The notes: generated by a model from the letters alone, not told the origin. 64,000 bases of DNA from Alcaligenes faecalis (GCF_009497775.1 NZ_CP031012.1:2108001-2172000), one strand, 5' to 3'. Shown: positions 7,870 to 16,773, numbered from the stretch's first letter. Program-made: numbers and translations.

Positions 7870-8858
7870 CACAAGCAACTTCCCACTCCACCCAAACCGC
7901 GTGCTTTGAGCCCCGCCGTCTGGGCCACGTCAACCTGTGGGTTGATGAACTACAACGCGGTGAAGATTTTTACAGCCAGGTCTGCGGCCTGAAAGTGGAA
8001 TTTACCGAACCTGATCTGGTGGCCACTTTTTTGGGTACCGGCCACACGCCTCATGACCTGGGCATGATGGAAACGACCAAAGGCGTGAATCGCTATGGCC
8101 GCGATGGTCTGCTGCAACTGCCCGGAACAATCGGCCTGAAACCCGGCCTGAATCACCTGGCCTGGGAGCTGGAGAGCGAGGCTGAACTGGTTTCGGGCTG
8201 GAAACGCGCCAAAGAACAGGGGCGCGACATTGATATGACGGTAGACCACCAGGTCGCCCATAGCGTCTATATGTTTGACCCCGATGGCAACTACAACGAG
8301 TTCTACTGCGACACCATTAAAGACTGGCGCAGCGTGCTGGGTGGCCCCATGGAATTGCTGACCAGCCGCTGGGACCCTGAAGGTCAGGAACCCTTTACCG
8401 AAGGCCGCTACGATTCCGCCCCGACTCTGGAAACCGTGGCCGACGCCCCGGTGCAACCCCGCCGCGTCACCCACGCCGTATTGCGTACCGCCCAACTGGA
8501 CGCCATGCGCCGCTTCTACACCGACGTCGGTGGTCTGGAAGTGGTTTATGAAAACGAACACGTTGTCTACTTGCGTGCCGGTCTGGCCAATTATGATTAC
8601 AGCCTGATCCTGGTCCGTGACGAAGAAGCCTCCTTCTCGCATGGCAGTTTCGAGCTGGCCAGCGTCCAGGATCTGGAACAAACACTGGAGCGCCTGAAAG
8701 CCCAAAACATCACTCCCGTTCACGATGTAAATCTGCCCTGGAAGCGCGCTTTCTTCTTGCGTGATCCCGACGGTTTGCTCAGCGAGTGGTACGTAACTCT
8801 GGCTGGCAACCGGGTTCTGGATAGCAATCACTCTTTGCCTTTGTGGGCGCAAGTTTAA
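7866..8858 (+). CDS. two-domain VOC-superfamily (type I extradiol) ring-cleavage dioxygenase
   Basis: Predicted Fe(II)-dependent dioxygenase opening a hydroxylated aromatic ring, 330 residues, built from two tandem VOC modules (about 18-150 and 198-312). Each module shows a possible 2-His-1-Glu facial triad: His21, His97 and Glu145 in the first, His203, His259 and Glu307 in the second. Typical BphC-type enzymes keep only the C-terminal site. The motifs LNHLAWE and NEFYCD strongly resemble catechol-dioxygenase-like sequences. Its place between a hydrolase and a flavin monooxygenase supports ring cleavage. It could instead be a glyoxalase-like lyase; the substrate is unknown. The start codon overlaps the preceding stop. 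Confidence 0.8.
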   Translation: MTQATSHSTQTACFEPRRLGHVNLWVDELQRGEDFYSQVCGLKVEFTEPDLVATFLGTGHTPHDLGMMETTKGVNRYGRDGLLQLPGTIGLKPGLNHLAWELESEAELVSGWKRAKEQGRDIDMTVDHQVAHSVYMFDPDGNYNEFYCDTIKDWRSVLGGPMELLTSRWDPEGQEPFTEGRYDSAPTLETVADAPVQPRRVTHAVLRTAQLDAMRRFYTDVGGLEVVYENEHVVYLRAGLANYDYSLILVRDEEASFSHGSFELASVQDLEQTLERLKAQNITPVHDVNLPWKRAFFLRDPDGLLSEWYVTLAGNRVLDSNHSLPLWAQV

Positions 8859-8868
8859 GGAAACGAGC

Positions 8869-10026
8869 ATGTCAGATAAAAAACTAAGTGCCTTGATCGC
8901 AGGCGGTGGCCTGGGTGGTCTGGCAACCGCCGCCGCTTTGGCGCAACGCGGTTGGGATGTCACCGTGCTGGAGCGCCAGTCTGAATTGCGCGCCAATGGC
9001 TCCGGTATCTATATCTGGGAAAACGGCCTGCGCGTTCTGAAAGCCCTGGGAGCTTACGAGCAAGCGATTGAAGGCGCTTTCTACGGTAGCCACTTTGAGC
9101 AGCGCGATCTGAATAATGAAGTCATCGATTGCGGTCCCACGCCACCCGATCGTCGTCTGATTACCGTGATGCGCTCGCAACTGCTGAAATCGCTGGAGCA
9201 AGCCGGCAAGCGCGCAGGCGTGAAAGTTCGCACCAATGTCGAAGTCATTGCCGCCAGCGCACGCGGGGAAGTTCAACTGGCCTCGGGCGAGCGTCTGCGT
9301 GCTGATCTGGTCGTGGGTGCCGATGGCATCTGGTCGCGCATCCGCCAATCTCTGGGTCTGGAACTGGTGCACGAACAAACCCGTGAAGGAGCCTTGCGCA
9401 CCATGATCGAGCGCAAGCCGGGCGACACCGATGAACAAGATGCTCAAAAATACATCGAAAACTGGAACGGTCTGCATCGCTTGCTGATTACACCCGTCAG
9501 CGAAACCCAAACCTATCTGGCCCTGACTTGCCCGCATGACGACATACGCGCCAGCAATACCCAGATCGACAAGGAATACTGGTCCGCCTTGTTCCCGCAT
9601 TGGGCGCACCTGATTGAACGTGCAGATGGCCCGGTCAGCTGGGGCCGTTACAGTGTGACGCGTTGCAAAACCTGGTCCAGTGGACGCACGGCGATTCTGG
9701 GCGACGCCGCCCACGCTCAACCGCCAAACCTGGGGCAGGGTGGGGGCATGGCCATGCAAAATGGTCTGGCTCTGGCCACCTTCCTGGAACAGGTGCAGGA
9801 TGCGCGCGATATCCCCGAAGCCCTGGAAGCCTGGGAAAACAATGAACGCGAGATTGTGGAGCACTGCCAGAAGTGGTCCTGTCTGTATGGCGAGATCAGT
9901 GCCTTGCCCGATGCCGTGCGTACGCAGGTCGTGCGTTCTGCCATGGCCAATCCCTGGAGCTACGCGCAGATTTTCCGCGCCGCCAGTCACACGCCTACGG
10001 GAACCGTCCAAGCAGAGCTCTGCTAG
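8869..10026 (+). CDS. FAD-dependent aromatic monooxygenase (salicylate / 6-hydroxynicotinate hydroxylase group)
   Basis: Single-component NAD(P)H-dependent flavin hydroxylase of 385 residues, class A. The Rossmann motif GGGLGG is at 12-17 with Glu35 at the ribose end, a GADG motif at 150-153 (DG fold) and a GD motif at 278-279 followed by AAHAQPPNLGQGG. These three motifs define the family that includes NahG, NicC and HpaM. In such pathways the enzyme often carries out hydroxylation or decarboxylative hydroxylation just before ring cleavage, which suits the dioxygenase gene ten bases upstream. AAGGA precedes the ATG. The substrate is not determinable; a pyridine or benzene carboxylate is plausible. 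Confidence 0.88.
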   Translation: MSDKKLSALIAGGGLGGLATAAALAQRGWDVTVLERQSELRANGSGIYIWENGLRVLKALGAYEQAIEGAFYGSHFEQRDLNNEVIDCGPTPPDRRLITVMRSQLLKSLEQAGKRAGVKVRTNVEVIAASARGEVQLASGERLRADLVVGADGIWSRIRQSLGLELVHEQTREGALRTMIERKPGDTDEQDAQKYIENWNGLHRLLITPVSETQTYLALTCPHDDIRASNTQIDKEYWSALFPHWAHLIERADGPVSWGRYSVTRCKTWSSGRTAILGDAAHAQPPNLGQGGGMAMQNGLALATFLEQVQDARDIPEALEAWENNEREIVEHCQKWSCLYGEISALPDAVRTQVVRSAMANPWSYAQIFRAASHTPTGTVQAELC

Positions 10027-10039
10027 TATACTGACGGTC

Positions 10040-10073
10040 CGCTTGTCGCTCCGGTTTCATGGGGCGACAAGCG
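10040..10073. other. inverted repeat between the monooxygenase and marR genes
   Basis: Perfect 10-base arms CGCTTGTCGC (10040-10049) and GCGACAAGCG (10064-10073) enclose a 14-base loop. There is no T tract, so it is not a standard terminator; it may stabilise the upstream mRNA end or uncouple marR expression. A small palindrome AGTATACT lies just before it (10025-10032). Confidence 0.5.
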
Positions 10074-10097
10074 CAGGACTGACTCTCCCAAGGCATT

Positions 10098-10553
10098 ATG
10101 AGCAAAACTCCCGTCTCCATCCCTGACAGCAGTGTAGAAACCAATCTGGCCTTCCAAATGGCCAACATTATCTACAAGCTGGACCAAACCCTGAGATCGA
10201 CCACCCTGCGTGAGCACAATATGACCTATGTGCACTTCCGGGTCTTGCAGTACCTGTGGGATAAAGACGGGCGCAGCATCGGGGAAATTGCCAAGGCCAT
10301 TGTGGTGCATCAGCCGGTCTTGAGCCGGGTGATTGACCAGATGGAAGAGCGTGAATTGGTGCAGCGCCGCACGGATGAAAACGACAGCCGCTATATGCGC
10401 GTGTACCTGAGCGAAACGGGCCGTGAGCGCTATGCGCAAGTCTGGCCCGCCGCCAAGGAAATGATTGATGATGCGCTGTCCGTGCTCAATCCGAATGAGC
10501 GCGAGGACCTGGGCCGCATGCTGCGCAATGTCGCCACCCATCTGGCAACCTGA
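10098..10553 (+). CDS. MarR-family transcriptional regulator, probable local repressor
   Basis: Winged helix-turn-helix protein of 151 residues. The DNA-binding core covers about 50-115, with RSIGEIAKAIVVHQPVLSRV as recognition region and RRTDENDSRYMRVYLSETG as the wing, the standard MarR pattern (DxRxxxxxLT variant). N- and C-terminal helices for dimerisation are present. It ends the catabolic operon, on the same strand, 71 bases after the monooxygenase gene. By analogy with other MarR proteins beside aromatic degradation genes it should repress the operon until an aromatic ligand binds. The palindrome at 5644-5657 is the best candidate site. Convergent with nudC eight bases downstream. Confidence 0.88.
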   Translation: MSKTPVSIPDSSVETNLAFQMANIIYKLDQTLRSTTLREHNMTYVHFRVLQYLWDKDGRSIGEIAKAIVVHQPVLSRVIDQMEERELVQRRTDENDSRYMRVYLSETGRERYAQVWPAAKEMIDDALSVLNPNEREDLGRMLRNVATHLAT

Positions 10554-10561
10554 ATCACGCT

Positions 10562-11323
10562 TTAGTTCTTGGCCTGCCCCGGTAGATTGGCCCGAATCAG
10601 ACGACCCGCAATGGAATCGGTATGGGGCAGATCGGGCAGGGCATCACCAGGGCCAAACCAGCGCGCATCATTGATCTCGTCAGCCTGAATGCGCAAATCG
10701 CCACCGGCATACTCGGCGGTATAAGCCACCATCAACGAATGCGGGAAAGGCCAGGACTGGCTGCCGAAATACTGGATATTGTCCACGCGCAGCCCCACTT
10801 CCTCCATGACCTCGCGGTGAATGGCTTCTTCCAGGTTTTCTCCAGCTTCTACAAAACCGGCCAGGGCGGTGTAGCGCGCCGTTGCATAAGTGGAGTGGCT
10901 GGCCAGCAAGATACGATCCTTGTCGCGGATCAGCACCATCATGGCCGGGGAGATTCGGGGATAGGCCGAGAAGCCACAGGAAGTGCAGCGAAAACACAGC
11001 TCATGCTTCACTCGCTCCATGGCCGAGCCACACACACCACAGTAACGATGGCTGCGCGCCCATTCCGAAACTTGAAACGCCCGGTTCACAATACTGGCTT
11101 GATCGCCCAGCTGCGACAGTACTCCGCGCAAGTGGCGGAAGATAAAGCCATCCGGAGCCGGAGTCTCTGCCGCTACGTGGCAGGCAAAATCCTGACAATC
11201 GTCGCCCGGGAAAAGGGCATGCCATTGCGCCGGCGCTAAATCCAGCGCGGGTTTGGCGGGAATCAAGGCTTGTCCTTCTTGGCTGCTGACCAATATTTCA
11301 TTTCCACGAAAAATGAAATTCAT
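10562..11323 (-). CDS. nudC: NAD(H) pyrophosphatase / RNA deNADding enzyme NudC
   Basis: Nudix hydrolase that cleaves NADH to NMNH and AMP and removes NAD caps from RNA 5' ends. The 253-residue protein has a zinc ribbon (Cys95, Cys98, Cys113, Cys116), a full Nudix box from Gly156 to Leu178 (GFVEAGENLEEAIHREVMEE...), and the NudC-specific SQSWPFPHS at 188-196, where E. coli has SQPWPFPQS. I took ATG 11323, which has AGGA a few bases upstream; an in-frame start at 11416 would add an unrelated 31-residue extension. The gene is convergent with marR, and the long AT-rich spacer lies upstream of it. Confidence 0.93.
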   Translation of the reverse strand: MNFIFRGNEILVSSQEGQALIPAKPALDLAPAQWHALFPGDDCQDFACHVAAETPAPDGFIFRHLRGVLSQLGDQASIVNRAFQVSEWARSHRYCGVCGSAMERVKHELCFRCTSCGFSAYPRISPAMMVLIRDKDRILLASHSTYATARYTALAGFVEAGENLEEAIHREVMEEVGLRVDNIQYFGSQSWPFPHSLMVAYTAEYAGGDLRIQADEINDARWFGPGDALPDLPHTDSIAGRLIRANLPGQAKN

Positions 11324-11800
11324 GTGTTTCCTGTCCTTTAATAAGCCGCCTAAGAGCAGCACAGCGCTGGCTATTGTACGGGAAGGGCGAAGGCGAAAAA
11401 AAGCAGAAAAAAACACAAGGAGCCGAGGAGAGCATCCAGACCAGGCGCAGAAAAAGCCGCCGTTTTAAAACCAGAAACACAAGTGTCAAAAAGATGACGG
11501 TTTACATGGCCTTGTCGAGAAAATCCCAGGACAAAACTGGCAAGCCGCCTAATTAGCAGACAGATAATTAAGTATGAATTTATTTAAAACCAGCGATTCG
11601 TTTTTAAACTTTTAAAAGCAGATTCATTATTTATAAAAACCATTTCTTATTTTTGTTTTATTTTTTTGTTTTAAAAATCGCTATTTTATTTTTATATATT
11701 AAGGCAGCTTATAAAGTGTCTGTATTTATTCCTGGCTTTACTAGACCACTTTCAAAAAAAACAGTAGCAGGGAGTTTGGAGCTGTTCAGAAAAAGCCCAC

Positions 11801-11833
11801 AAAAAAACCGCCTGGCCTGAGCAAGACGGTTTT
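11801..11833 (-). terminator. third terminator-like hairpin downstream of yicC
   Basis: Read on the minus strand, AAAACCGTCT pairs with AGGCGGTTTT (one G-U) around a loop and runs into T residues. It is the farthest from yicC of three such elements. Confidence 0.6.
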
Positions 11834-11837
11834 CTTG

Positions 11838-11873
11838 AAAAAACCGCATAAAACCTGGGGTTTAAGACGGTTT
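11838..11873 (-). terminator. second terminator-like hairpin downstream of yicC
   Basis: On the minus strand AAACCG and CGGTTT form an outer stem with an inner AAACC/GGTTT pairing, followed by six T residues. Confidence 0.55.
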
Positions 11874-11892
11874 AAGCAGACAGCAACTGAAG

Positions 11893-11931
11893 AAAAAACA
11901 GCTAGCAGGCAAAAAAATACGCTGCTGGCTG
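11893..11931 (-). terminator. first terminator of yicC
   Basis: On the minus strand CAGCCAGCAG (11922-11931) pairs with CTGCTAGCTG (11899-11908) with one mismatch, followed by six T residues. It starts a few bases after the yicC stop codon. Confidence 0.75.
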
Positions 11932-11934
11932 GTT

Positions 11935-12867
11935 TTACTCGATGTTTTGGGTCTGTTCGCGCAGCTGCTCAATACACAGCTTCAAGTCGATAGAGGCACG
12001 CGTCATGTCCATGCTGCCTGCCTTGGAGCCCAAGGTATTAGCCTCACGGTTCATCTCCTGGAACAGGAAGTCCAGACGCTTGCCGGTACTGCCTTGGCGT
12101 GTGCTTTTCTTGTTGGACGCCACACTGGTATCGCCGTTCAAAATCAGCTCCAGCTCGGTCAAATGCGAACGCAGACGGGCGAGTTCCTCGGCCACATCAA
12201 TACGCAGGGAGAAAACGGCCGCTTCCTGAGCGACGCGGGCAGACAGCTCTTCGCCCGAAATCAGGGCAAAACCGTCCGGGCTGGCTTGCAGCAAGGCGTC
12301 ATGCAGACGAGTAGCAATCTTGTTCTTTTGCTCCGTCAGGATCGAGGGCAGGTGCTGCTCGACTTCATCCACAATGGCGCTCATGTCCTGGCGAATATCC
12401 AGCATGGCTTGGGCCAGACGCTGGCCTTCACGCTCTCGGGTCGCCTGAAAATCCTGCAAGGCCGCCTCGAAAGCCTGGCTGATCATGGGCAGCCAGACTT
12501 CGGGGTCCATGCCCGAATTATTGCCGCTTTGATTGCTCAACAAGGTATGCAGCTCGGGCGCAGGCAGGTCAGGGATGGCAACACGTGCGACTTGCAGCAT
12601 CTGTGCCGTGCGCTCCACCGCTTCCATATCCAGGCTGCGTTGCTGATCCGTGCCGCTGCGGGCAAAGTTGACCCGCAATTCCAGCTTGCCGCGCTGCACG
12701 CCCTGGGCGGCCAGCTCGCGCAGCAGATTCTCCGCAAAGCGCAGTTCCTCGGGCAAACGCAGATTCAGGTCCAGAAAGCGGTTGTTGACGCTGCGCATCT
12801 CGATATTGATGGTGCCTGCTTCGGACTCGGCCTTGGCGCTGCCAAACGCGGTCATGCTACGGATCAT
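11935..12867 (-). CDS. yicC: YicC-family endoribonuclease
   Basis: Conserved protein of 310 residues in the YicC family, members of which cleave RNA and in E. coli help degrade the small RNA RyhB. The N-terminus MIRSMTAFG and the stretch MRSVNNRFLDLNLRLPEELR are family hallmarks, and the C-terminal DUF1732 region GKRLDFLFQEMNREANTLGS with a final IEQLREQTQNIE is intact. Length is normal (about 290-310). It is divergent from the nuclease/ATPase genes at 13015. In many proteobacteria yicC lies next to rph; here about 3.9 kb separates them. Three hairpins follow its stop codon. Confidence 0.93.
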   Translation of the reverse strand: MIRSMTAFGSAKAESEAGTINIEMRSVNNRFLDLNLRLPEELRFAENLLRELAAQGVQRGKLELRVNFARSGTDQQRSLDMEAVERTAQMLQVARVAIPDLPAPELHTLLSNQSGNNSGMDPEVWLPMISQAFEAALQDFQATREREGQRLAQAMLDIRQDMSAIVDEVEQHLPSILTEQKNKIATRLHDALLQASPDGFALISGEELSARVAQEAAVFSLRIDVAEELARLRSHLTELELILNGDTSVASNKKSTRQGSTGKRLDFLFQEMNREANTLGSKAGSMDMTRASIDLKLCIEQLREQTQNIE

Positions 12868-13014
12868 GGGTGGGTCACTTTAAGAATGGAATAAAGCCGC
12901 CAATTGTACTCTCAGGTCCCGGCTTTGGCCGCGCCTCTTGCCGCGACAAAGCTCTATACTTTAGGCATTCAAGGCCTCCAAGGGCCGATTTTTTTATCAT
13001 CACTAAGGGCAGTC

Positions 13015-14133
13015 ATGCTACGAATCCTGCATACAGCCGATTGGCAAATAGGTCGCCAGTACTCGCGTTTCGAGCTGGAGGACGCGGCCGCCCTGGCTGA
13101 GGCGCGTTTCAAGGCGATCGAAAAGCTGGCCGCGCTGGCTACAGAACATCGTGCCGATCTGATTGTGGTGGCAGGCGACGTCTTTGATTCGCAGACCCTG
13201 AGCGATCGCAATCTGCGCCGCAGTTTCAATGCCATGGCGGGTTTCACCGGCCCCTGGCTGCTCCTGCCCGGCAACCATGACGCGGCCTTGAGCGAAAGCG
13301 TCTGGACACGCGCCCGCCGCTTGAACTGCATTCCCGATTACGTGCATGTGCTTGATACACCGGCGCTTTTTCTGCTGGATAGCCTGAAACTTGCGGTCCT
13401 GCCCGCGCCTTTGACGCAACGTCAGACCTATCAGGACTTGAGCGACTGGTTCGATCAGGCCGAAAGCCCGGCAGGCTACTGGCGTCTGGGTTTGGCACAC
13501 GGCAGCGTCAGCGGGGTGCTGGAGCATCTGGATAGCCATAATCTGATTGATCAGAACCGCGTACAGCGCGCCAAACTGGACTATCTGGCGCTGGGCGACT
13601 GGCACGGCACCGTCAAAATCAACGAACGCTGTTACTACAGCGGCACACCCGAGCCGGACCGCTTTCGGGATAACGATTCCGGCCAGGCCTTGCTGGTGGA
13701 AATCAGCGAGCCGGGCGCAACGCCTGTGGTTCAAGCCTTGCCGGTTGCACAGCACCCTTGGCGCAGCATCCAGCAGCATTTGAATGACGACACGGATCTG
13801 GACCTGCTGGAGCGGGATTTGAATGCCTTGACCGATCAAAGCGTGGTGGAGCTGGAGCTGTCTGGCCAACTGAGCCTGAGCGGTTTTGAGCGTCTGGAGA
13901 GCATTCTGGGACAGGCCCAAGCCCGTTGCCGCGCCTGGGATTGCCAGCGCGAGGCCTTGCGTCTGGCGCCTTCTGAAGAAGATCTGGACGCCTTGCAAGC
14001 CGATGGTTATCTGCAGGCTGCACTGAAACAATTGCAGGAGCTGCGTCACGGCAGCCAGCAGCAAGCCGCTGAAGATGCCTTGCTAATTCTGGCCGGTTTG
14101 CTGCGCGATAAGGAAGGTGGTCATGCACCTTAA
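13015..14133 (+). CDS. SbcD/Mre11-like metallophosphoesterase (YhaO type), DNA repair nuclease subunit
   Basis: Predicted Mn-dependent DNA nuclease of 372 residues that should act with the ATPase encoded next. Calcineurin-like phosphoesterase motifs: HTADW at 6-10, GDVFD at 54-58, GNHD at 86-89, then GLAHGS and GDWHG. In motif I the D-x-H of SbcD/Mre11 reads Asp9-Trp-Gln11, so one metal-ligand histidine is replaced by glutamine. I chose ATG 13015, which begins MLRILHTADW like other members; an upstream frame from 12904 would add a non-conserved extension. The gene overlaps the ATPase gene by 11 bases. It is a YhaO-like branch rather than canonical SbcD. Confidence 0.85.
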   Translation: MLRILHTADWQIGRQYSRFELEDAAALAEARFKAIEKLAALATEHRADLIVVAGDVFDSQTLSDRNLRRSFNAMAGFTGPWLLLPGNHDAALSESVWTRARRLNCIPDYVHVLDTPALFLLDSLKLAVLPAPLTQRQTYQDLSDWFDQAESPAGYWRLGLAHGSVSGVLEHLDSHNLIDQNRVQRAKLDYLALGDWHGTVKINERCYYSGTPEPDRFRDNDSGQALLVEISEPGATPVVQALPVAQHPWRSIQQHLNDDTDLDLLERDLNALTDQSVVELELSGQLSLSGFERLESILGQAQARCRAWDCQREALRLAPSEEDLDALQADGYLQAALKQLQELRHGSQQQAAEDALLILAGLLRDKEGGHAP

Positions 14134-16744
14134 GTCCCTGCGCGTAGAGCAATTCAAGCGCTTTCGCCAGCCCGTCTCACTGGACAAGCTGGAACCGGGC
14201 CTGAACATCATCAGCGCCCCGAACGAGGCCGGTAAAAGTACCTTGGCCGAAGCCCTGCGCACGGTGTTTTTCGAGCGCTATGGCACGGGCAGCCTGACAA
14301 AAATCCTGCCTTGGGGCGATTCCTCGGCCGCACCGGAAATCGAGCTGAATTTCAGCCTGAACGGCCAGGACATGCGCCTGAGCAAGCGTTTCCTGAAGCG
14401 CAAGCGCTGCGATTTATACATCGGCAATCAGCACCTGGACAATGACGAGGCCGAGCAATACCTGGCCCAGCAAATGGGCTTTGAGTACGCCGCCAAAGGC
14501 AGCAGTCAGGCCCGTAACTGGGGCGTGCCTGGCCTTTTGTGGATCGAGCAAGGGCAGGGCCAGGACCTGCGCAGCTCGGTTGAACACGCCAGCGGCACCT
14601 TGCAGCAGGCTTTGGGTAGCGAAATTGCCGATCTGACCAGTGCAGACGGAGATTATCTGATCGAACAGGCCCAGCAACAGCTGGACCAATATGTGACTCA
14701 GGCTCAAGGACAGCCTCGCGGCGTCTGGCTGGCAGCGCAGAAAGAAGCCAAGGAGCTGGAAGAACAGTTACAGAGCCAGCAATCCGCCTTGCAGCAGTAC
14801 CAGCAATGGGTGGACGAACTGGCGCAGGCCCGCAAGCAAATTGCCAATGCGGAGGCTAACCGCCCTTGGGAACAGTTGCGTGAGCAGGCCAAGCAAGTAC
14901 AGGTTCAGTTGCTTCAAGCCCGTCAATTACAGGAACGTGCCAAGGAGCTGCAACAAGCGCTGACCATGCTGGCAGAGCGTGAAAAGCTCTATCAGCAAGC
15001 TGGGGAACGCGACCAGGAATGGGCCAGCCAACGCAGCCAGCGTGCCGAGCAGGTGAAATCCTTGGTCGCCAAGCTGGAGCAAGAGCAGGGCACACTCAAC
15101 AACCTGAACCAGCGCCTGGAGCTGGCCCGCAGCCATAAAGACGCCAGCCAGCAGGAACAGGAACGCGCCCGCACCTGGCAACAATGGTTTCAGGATCAAG
15201 CCAGCTTTGAAGGCACGCAGCAACAATTGCAACAGGTGCAAGGGCAGTTGGAAGAGCTGGGCAAGCTGGAAACCCAGCTGGCACAATGCGGTGCCGCCTT
15301 GGTGCAGCTGAAAATAAACGACGAGGCACTGGATCAGCTACGCCAACAGCACCAGCTTATTCAACGCTTGCAGCACCAGCTGGAGACGATTTCCACCGAA
15401 TTGCAGATCGAACTGCAAGACGGAGCCAGCCTGCTGCTGGATGGCGAATCCATTCAAGGCCAGCACCGGGCTCACCTTAGTGCCAGCACCCTGATTGAGC
15501 TACCCGGAATGGGCCAGCTACGCATCATTCCCGGTGGTCGCGACCTGGGTAAAGTGCAGCAGCAATTGGCGCAAACCCAGCAAGAATACGCACAAGCGCT
15601 TGGCCAACTGGGCGGGAAAAGCCTGGAAGAGCTGGAGCGCCGCCGCGAGCAATATCGGGAACAAGAGCAGCAAGACCGACTGTTACGCAGCTCCATGAAA
15701 GCGCTGGCCCCGCAAGGCAAAGCGCATTTGCAAGGTCTGGCTCAGGCCGCTCAACAACGCATCGCACCGCAACGTCCACAAGGCGAAGCCATCGAGGCCT
15801 CGGAGCTGGGCCGTATCGCCCAAGCCGCCACCATGGCCGAGCAACAGTACCGTGCGCTGGAAAGCGACTGGCATGATGCCCGCGAAGCCGTCGCCCGCAC
15901 CCAGACCCGTCTGGAACAGGCCCAGGCTGAAGCCAATAGCCTGGAACAGCAATGGGCTGACCCGCAACGCCAGCAAGCGCAGCAGGAGCGCGAACAGCAG
16001 TGGGGGCAATTACGCCTGCAACGCGAGCAGCAACTGGCTGATCAAAAGGCGTTGGAAGCCGAACTGGCCGCCTTGCCCGTCTCGGTTCTGGAGCAGGACC
16101 TGCAACGTTTGGAGCGCAGCGCCCAGCAGCAGGAGCAAAGCTATAACGAGGCCCGTCTGGCCGCCCAACTGGTGCAAACCAAGCTGGAAACCCACGGAGC
16201 GCAAGGTCTGGAAGAACAAATCGACCAGACCTCACTACGTCTGCACGATTGCCAACGCCGTTGTGCCACTTACGAGCGCCGTGTCGCGGCCCTGCGCCTC
16301 TTGCTGACCGTTCTGCGAGAGCAACGCAACGCCTTGACCCAGCAATTGCACGAGCCTCTACAAAAGCACATCAACCACTATCTGCGCCTGCTTCTGGGCA
16401 AGGCACGGGTGGAGCTGGACGAGTATCTGGCCCCTCGCTGGCTGCAACGCGATAGCGGGCAGGGGTTAGCTGACGATATTGATGGCCTGAGCTTTGGCGC
16501 ACGCGAGCAAATCGGCCTGATTGCCCGTCTGGCCTATGCGGATTTGCTGCAACAGGCAGGCCGTCCTACCTTGCTGATTCTGGATGACGTGCTGGTCCAC
16601 AGTGACAACGATCGCCTGGGGGCCATGAAGCGCATTATTCACGACGCCGCCCAGCGCCATCAGATCCTGCTTTTCACCTGCCAGGCCGATAAGTGGATGG
16701 ACATGGGTGTTGCGCTACGGCCCGTCCCGCAAGGCGTACAATAG
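14123..16744 (+). CDS. SbcC/Rad50-like coiled-coil ATPase (YhaN type)
   Basis: SMC-like ABC ATPase of 873 residues, partner of the preceding nuclease. Walker A is [10 protein letters not shown] near residues 30-40, the ABC signature is [11 protein letters not shown] and Walker B is [12 protein letters not shown] in the C-terminal fifth. Two long glutamine-rich coiled coils (about 190-370 and 480-720) flank a small globular insert around residues 430-480 that ends [14 protein letters not shown] find no CxxC zinc hook at the apex, which sets it apart from SbcC and Rad50 and fits YhaN. ATG 14123 overlaps the upstream gene and has AAGGAAGG ahead. rph follows after 29 bases. Confidence 0.85.
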   Translation: MHLKSLRVEQFKRFRQPVSLDKLEPGLNIISAPNEAGKSTLAEALRTVFFERYGTGSLTKILPWGDSSAAPEIELNFSLNGQDMRLSKRFLKRKRCDLYIGNQHLDNDEAEQYLAQQMGFEYAAKGSSQARNWGVPGLLWIEQGQGQDLRSSVEHASGTLQQALGSEIADLTSADGDYLIEQAQQQLDQYVTQAQGQPRGVWLAAQKEAKELEEQLQSQQSALQQYQQWVDELAQARKQIANAEANRPWEQLREQAKQVQVQLLQARQLQERAKELQQALTMLAEREKLYQQAGERDQEWASQRSQRAEQVKSLVAKLEQEQGTLNNLNQRLELARSHKDASQQEQERARTWQQWFQDQASFEGTQQQLQQVQGQLEELGKLETQLAQCGAALVQLKINDEALDQLRQQHQLIQRLQHQLETISTELQIELQDGASLLLDGESIQGQHRAHLSASTLIELPGMGQLRIIPGGRDLGKVQQQLAQTQQEYAQALGQLGGKSLEELERRREQYREQEQQDRLLRSSMKALAPQGKAHLQGLAQAAQQRIAPQRPQGEAIEASELGRIAQAATMAEQQYRALESDWHDAREAVARTQTRLEQAQAEANSLEQQWADPQRQQAQQEREQQWGQLRLQREQQLADQKALEAELAALPVSVLEQDLQRLERSAQQQEQSYNEARLAAQLVQTKLETHGAQGLEEQIDQTSLRLHDCQRRCATYERRVAALRLLLTVLREQRNALTQQLHEPLQKHINHYLRLLLGKARVELDEYLAPRWLQRDSGQGLADDIDGLSFGAREQIGLIARLAYADLLQQAGRPTLLILDDVLVHSDNDRLGAMKRIIHDAAQRHQILLFTCQADKWMDMGVALRPVPQGVQ

Positions 16745-16773
16745 GCGTTTTGAATTTTGTCCGGAGTCCAGCC

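Larger units (their letters stand above)
11324..11934. other. 611-base non-coding spacer between nudC and yicC, strongly AT-rich in the middle
   Basis: Both flanking genes are on the minus strand. From about 11560 to 11760 the sequence is mostly A and T (runs such as TTTTTTTG and ATTTTTATATATTAA) in contrast to the GC-rich surroundings. Only short open frames occur and none has a ribosome site. The yicC side holds three terminator-like hairpins, listed separately; the nudC side should carry the nudC promoter, which I cannot place with confidence. Confidence 0.6.

Noticed and set aside
11374..11556. Small basic 60-residue frame in the nudC-yicC spacer
   Set aside because: No ribosome site before its ATG and composition simply reflects purine-rich DNA; no family recognised.
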